Assembly: GCA_028752905.1 (NCBI GenBank)
Contig: JAQNBH010000013.1
Coordinates: 29,976,635 to 30,040,634 of the forward strand
Origin: Cladorhizidae sp. MBARI D1340-BT2
Lineage: Eukaryota; Porifera; Demospongiae; Poecilosclerida; Cladorhizidae
Reading direction: 5' to 3'
Length of the DNA stretch: 64,000 nucleotides
Every line of letters begins with the position of its first letter. Positions within the stretch are counted from its first letter, which is position 1. The translations under genes and the position numbers were made by a program. The notes beneath the pieces are model-generated. The model ran no database searches, was not told where the DNA came from, and saw only the letters and a program-made list of their open reading frames with translations. Shown one piece after another: positions 47,531 to 64,000 of this stretch.

Positions 47531-47549
47531 ATCTATGATTTTTTAAAAA

Positions 47550-47757
47550 TCAGTTCACAAATGGCTGGCTTGTGTGTTCGTGCCTACCATTAACTGCAGC
47601 ATGGTATGTTTCCATTAAAACTTTTATTTTGCAATCCTTACACATTTCAATGTTTCCTGCATTGCAGCGAGAAGCTTTTCTGGCTAGTCTTGCAACCAGA
47701 CATTTGTCTATGCAGGTGAAGGAAGGTATACACTCACATTCGTATGCATCTGGTTCA
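47550..47757 (-). other. Cys-rich possible exon, unknown
   Basis: After a candidate acceptor (AAAATAG) the minus strand reads NEPDAYECECIPSFTC, DKCLVARLARKASRCNAGN, EMCKDCKIKV and ends at a TGA. The spacing of Cys pairs looks like a small zinc-binding module rather than random sequence, but I cannot name it. It may be the last exon of a minus-strand gene or a transposon fragment. Confidence 0.3.
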
Positions 47758-48016
47758 TTCTATTTTGTTGGTATATATGGCGCTTCATTTTGCCACTAGT
47801 TCTGTCCTCTACATCCACATACCACCACACACATACATAGAGCTATGCAAACGTCTATCCATTGTAAAGTAATTCAGGCAAAACTTGGACAAAATAATGT
47901 TAAATGGTCACCTTCCCATTCCATTGTTTCACCATCACTACTCCTCATCTTTAACCATCTTCAAGATATTAATTCAGCGCATGCTCAAAAACGCTAGCTC
48001 GCCCCCACAACTAACA

Positions 48017-59219
<11,203 letters not shown>

Positions 59220-59297
59220 GTGAGCATATGTAGGTCATGAGCAAATGTTGTAGGGATTCTAGTATCTATGTCGTTGTATTGTAGTGTTGAGGGGTAG

Positions 59298-62200
59298 ACC
59301 TCACTAGAGCACTACTACTAGTGTAGGCCTCACTAGTGCACTACTCTCATACTAGTGTAGGCCTCACTAGTGCACTACTCTCATACTAGTGTAGGCCTCA
59401 CTAGTGCACTACTCTCATACTAGTGTAGGCCTCACTAGTGCACTACTCTCATACTAGTGTAGGCCTCACTAGTGCACTACTCTCATACTAGTGTAGGCCT
59501 CACTAGTGCACTACTCTCATACTAGTGTAGGCCTCACTAGTGCACTACTCTCATACTAGTGTAGGCCTCACTAGTGCACTACTCTCATACTAGTGTAGGC
59601 CTCACTAGTGCACTACTCTCATACTAGTGTAGGCCTCACTAGTGCACTACTCTCATACTAGTGTAGGCCTCACTAGTGCACTACTCTCATACTAGTGTAG
59701 GCCTCACTAGTGCACTACTCTCATACTAGTGTAGGCCTCACTAGTGCACTACTCTCATACTAGTGTAGGCCTCACTAGTGCACTACTCTCATACTAGTGT
59801 AGGCCTCACTAGTGCACTACTCTCATACTAGTGTAGGCCTCACTAGTGCACTACTCTCATACTAGTGTAGGCCTCACTAGTGCACTACTCTCATACTAGT
59901 GTAGGCCTCACTAGTGCACTACTCTCATACTAGTGTAGGCCTCACTAGTGCACTACTCTCATACTAGTGTAGGCCTCACTAGTGCACTACTCTCATACTA
60001 GTGTAGGCCTCACTAGTGCACTACTCTCATACTAGTGTAGGCCTCACTAGTGCACTACTCTCATACTAGTGTAGGCCTCACTAGTGCACTACTCTCATAC
60101 TAGTGTAGGCCTCACTAGTGCACTACTCTCATACTAGTGTAGGCCTCACTAGTGCACTACTCTCATACTAGTGTAGGCCTCACTAGTGCACTACTCTCAT
60201 ACTAGTGTAGGCCTCACTAGTGCACTACTCTCATACTAGTGTAGGCCTCACTAGTGCACTACTCTCATACTAGTGTAGGCCTCACTAGTGCACTACTCTC
60301 ATACTAGTGCAGGCCTCACTAGTGCACTACTCTCATACTAGTGTAGGCCTCGCTAGTGCACTACTCTCATACTAGTGCAGGCCTCACTAGTGCACTACTC
60401 TCATACTAGTGTAGACCTCACTAGTGCACTACTCTCATACTAGTGTAGGCCTCACTAGTGCACTACTCTCATACTAGTGTAGGCCTCACTAGTGCACTAC
60501 TCTCATACTAGTGTAGGCCTCACTAGTGCACTACTCTCATACTAGTGCAGGCCTCACTAGTGCACTACTCTCATACTAGTGTAGGCCCCACTAGTGCACT
60601 ACTCTCATACTAGTGTAGGCCTCACTAGTGCACTACTCTCATACTAGTGTAGGCCTCACTAGTGCACTACTCTCATACTAGTGCAGGCCTCACTAGTGCA
60701 CTACTCTCATACTAGTGTAGGCCTCGCTAGTGCACTACTCTCATACTAGTGCAGGCCTCACTAGTGCACTACTCTCATACTAGTGTAGACCTCACTAGTG
60801 CACTACTCTCATACTAGTGTAGGCCTCACTAGTGCACTACTCTCATACTAGTGTAGGCCTCACTAGTGCACTACTCTCATACTAGTGTAGGCCTCACTAG
60901 TGCACTACTCTCATACTAGTGCAAGGCCTCACTAGTGCACTACTCTCATACTAGTGCAGGCCTCACTAGTGCACTACTCTCATACTAGTGTAGGCCTCAC
61001 TAGTGCACTACTCTCATACTAGTGTAGGCCTCACTAGTGCACTACTCTCATACTAGTGTAGGCCTCACTAGTGCACTACTCTCATACTAGTGTAGGCCTC
61101 ACTAGTGCACTACTCTCATACTAGTGTAGGCCTCACTAGTGCACTACTCTCATACTAGTGTAGGCCTCACTAGTGCACATACTCTCATACTAGTGTAGGC
61201 CTCACTAGTGCACTACTCTCATACTAGTGTAGGCCTCACTAGTGCACTACTCTCATACTAGTGTAGGCCTCACTAGTGCACTACTCTCATACTAGTGTAG
61301 GCCTCACTAGTGCACTACTCTCATACTAGTGTAGGCCTCACTAGTGCACTACTCTCATACTAGTGTAGGCCTCACTAGTGCACTACTCTCATACTAGTGT
61401 AGGCCCCACTAGTGCACTACTCTCATACTAGTGTAGGCCCCACTAGTGCACTACTCTCATACTAGTGTAGGCCCCACTAGTGCACTACTCTCATACTAGT
61501 GTAGGCCTCACTAGTGCACTAGTCTCATACTAGCTGTAGGCCTCACTAGTGCACTACTCTCATACTAGTGTAGGCCTCACTAGTGCACTACTCTCATACT
61601 AGTGTAGGCCTCACTAGTGCACTACTCTCATACTAGTGTAGGCCTCACTAGTGCACTACTCTCATACTAGTGTAGGCCTCACTAGTGCACTACTCTCATA
61701 CTAGTGTAGGCCTCACTAGTGCACTACTCTCATACTAGTGTAGGCCTCACTAGTGCACTACTCTCATACTAGTGTAGGCCCCACTAGTGCACTACTCTCA
61801 TACTAGTGTAGGCCTCACTAGTGTGCACTACTCTCATACTAGTTGTAGGGCCTCACTAGTGCACTACTCTCATACTAGTGTAGGCCTCACTAGTGCACTA
61901 CTCCTCATACTAGTGTAGGCCTCACTAGTGCACTACTCTCATACTAGTGTAGGCCCTCACTAGTGCACTACTCTCATACTAGTGTAGGCCTCACTAGTGC
62001 ACTAGTCTCATACTAGTGTAGGCCTCACTAGTGCACTAGCTCTCATACTAGTGTAGGCCTCACTAGTGCACTACTCTCATACTAGTGTAGGCCTCACTAG
62101 TGCACTACTCTCATACTAGTGTAGGCCCCACTAGTGCACTACTCTCATACTAGTGTAGGCCTCACTAGTGCACTAGTCTCATACTAGTGTAGGCCTCACT

Positions 62201-64000
62201 AGTGCACTACTCTCATACTAGTGTAGGCCTCACTAGTGCACTACTTCTCATACTAGTGTAGGCCTCACTAGTGCACTACTCTCATACTAGTGTAGGCCTC
62301 ACTAGTGCACTACTCTCATAACTAGTGTAGGCCTCACTAGTGCACTACGTCTCATACTAGTGTAGGCCTCACTAGTGCACTACTCTCATACTAGTGTAGG
62401 CCTCACTAGTGCACTACTCTCATACTAGTGTAGGCCTCACTAGTGCACTACTCTCATACTAGTGTAGGCCTCACTAGTGCACTACTCTCATACTAGTGTA
62501 GGCCTCACTAGTGCACTTACTTCTCATACTAGTGTAGGCCTCACTAGTGCACTAGTCTCATACTAGTGTAGGCCTCACTAGTGCACTACTCTCATACTAG
62601 TGTAGGCCTCACTAGTGCACTGACTCTCATACTAGTGTAGGCCTCACTAGTGCACTACTCTCATACTAGTGTAGGCCCTCACTAGTGCACTACTCTCATA
62701 CTAGTGTAGGCCTCACTAGTGCACTACTCTCATACTAGTGTAGGCCTCAACTAGTGCACTACTCTCATACTAGTGTAGGCCTCACTAGTGCACTACTCTC
62801 ATACTAGTGTAGGCCTCACTAGTGCACTACTCTCATACTAGTGTAGGCCTCACTAGTGCACTACTCTCATACTAGTGTAGGCCTCACTAGTGCACTACTC
62901 TCATACTAGTGTAGGCCCTCACTAGTGCACTACTCTCATACTAGTGTAGGCCCTCACTAGTGCACTACTCTCATACTAGTGTAGGCCTCACTAGTGCACT
63001 ACTCTCATACTAGTGTAGGCCTCACTAGTGCACTACTCTCATACTAGTGTAGGCCTCACTAGTGCACTACTCTCATACTAGTGTAGGCCTCACTAGTGCA
63101 CTACTCTCATACTAGTGTAGGCCTCACTAGTGCACTACTCCTCATACTAGTGTAGGCCTCACTAGTGCCACTACTCTCATACTAGTGTAGGCCTCACTAG
63201 TGCACTACTCTCATACTAGTGTAGGCCTCACTAGTGCACTAACTCTCATACTAGTGTAGGCCTCACTAGTGCACTACTCTCATACTAGTGTAGGCCTCAC
63301 TAGTGCACTACTCTCATACTAGTGTAGGCCTCACTAGTGCACTACTCTCATACTAGTGTAGGCCTCACTAGTGCAACTACTCTCATACTAGTGTAGGCCC
63401 TCACTAGTGCACTACTCTCATACTAGTGTAGGCCCTCACTAGTGCACTACTCTCATACTAGTGTAGGCCCTCACTAGTGCACTACTCTCATACTAGTGTA
63501 GGCCTCACTAGTGCACTACTCTCATACTAGTGTAGGCCTCACTAGTGCACTACTCTCATACTAGTGTAGGCCTCACTAGTGCACTACTCTCATACTAGTG
63601 TAGGCCTCACTAGTGCACTACTCTCATACTAGTGTAGGCCTCACTAGGTGCACTACTCTCATACTAGTGTAGGCCCTCACTAGTGCACTACTCTTCTCAT
63701 ACTAGTGTAGGCCTCACTAGTGCACTACTCTCATACTAGTGTAGGCCTCACTAGTGCACTACTCTCATACTAGTGTAGGCCTCACTAGTGCACTACTCTC
63801 ATACTAGTGTAGGCCTCACTAGAGCACTACTTCACATACTAGTGTTAGGCCTCACTAGTGCATACTGGGCTCACATACTATGTGTAGGCCTCACTAAGTG
63901 TGGCAACTAGGCTCTCATACTAGTGTAGGCCTCACTAGTGCACCTACTCTCATTACTAGTGTCAGGCCTCTCTAGTGCACTACTCTCATACTAGTGTAAG
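59298..64000. repeat. 34-bp satellite (>=138 units), runs off the window
   Basis: Unit CTCACTAGTGCACTACTCTC plus ATACTAGTGTAGGC. The first ~1 kb is almost perfect. Variant units (GTGCAGG, CTCGCTAG, GTAGACC) recur in the same order 374 bp apart (60307 and 60681), an 11-unit higher-order duplication. One-base indels become frequent after about 61800, and the last ~180 bases are markedly degenerate. It lies in the intron after exon 2 of the ankyrin gene. Confidence 0.97.

Overview
The window looks like metazoan nuclear DNA, most likely from a sponge (demosponge). It carries spliced genes with GT..AG introns: an astacin protease, a RING/B-box protein, a tandem-DED caspase and an ankyrin protein. 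It also has many eukaryotic DNA transposons (hAT, P/THAP, pogo, Harbinger-like), Ty3/gypsy remnants, a 28S rRNA fragment and very abundant satellites, several built from TAGCTATAGC-type words that I associate with demosponge genomes. The species assignment is inference; I see no bacterial or viral gene organisation.

Layout. Positions 1-8706 are copy A of a direct segmental duplication; copy B is 33640-42447. Each copy holds, in order, a 30-bp minisatellite, a ~60-bp TAGCTATAGC minisatellite, a decayed minus-strand Ty3/gypsy pol fragment, a 28-bp satellite, a two-exon astacin gene and a shared 3' flank. Copy B's astacin gene is intact (285 aa). Copy A's is a pseudogene, with a stop in the prodomain aspartate-switch motif, a 13-bp deletion and a lost Trp. 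About 2 kb of the duplication (gypsy plus flanks) shows no difference between copies, while the rest differs by several percent.

Between the copies (8.7-33.6 kb) lies a transposon graveyard. It contains a hAT N-terminal fragment with a 75-bp coding-like minisatellite (itself interrupted by a 28S rRNA fragment), a pogo remnant, a 2.6-kb P-element-like THAP transposon with complete ends and target duplication, a gypsy integrase tail, and three hAT transposase remnants. Also here are SINE-like tRNA-box fragments, a long foldback element and many minisatellites. The one convincing host exon is the first exon of a TRIM-type RING/B-box protein (17814-18530, plus strand).

From 42.4 to 64 kb there are two host genes. 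A minus-strand initiator-type caspase (42827-44672, two exons, 590 aa) has two death effector domains, a coiled coil and a caspase domain with QACRG, but Leu where the S1-pocket Arg of the small subunit is expected. A plus-strand ankyrin gene (from 48017, resembling ASZ1/GASZ in layout) has exons 1 and 2 joined in frame across a ~10.5-kb intron. That intron holds a Harbinger-like MITE, a 1.9-kb transposon with a zinc knuckle, and 36-bp, CTTA and 46-bp arrays. The intron after exon 2 is a 34-bp satellite running off the window end (>4.7 kb).

The host genes suggest secreted proteolysis (astacin), ubiquitin-ligase signalling (TRIM), death-receptor-like apoptosis (caspase) and possibly germline RNA control (ankyrin), with no sign that they form a single pathway.
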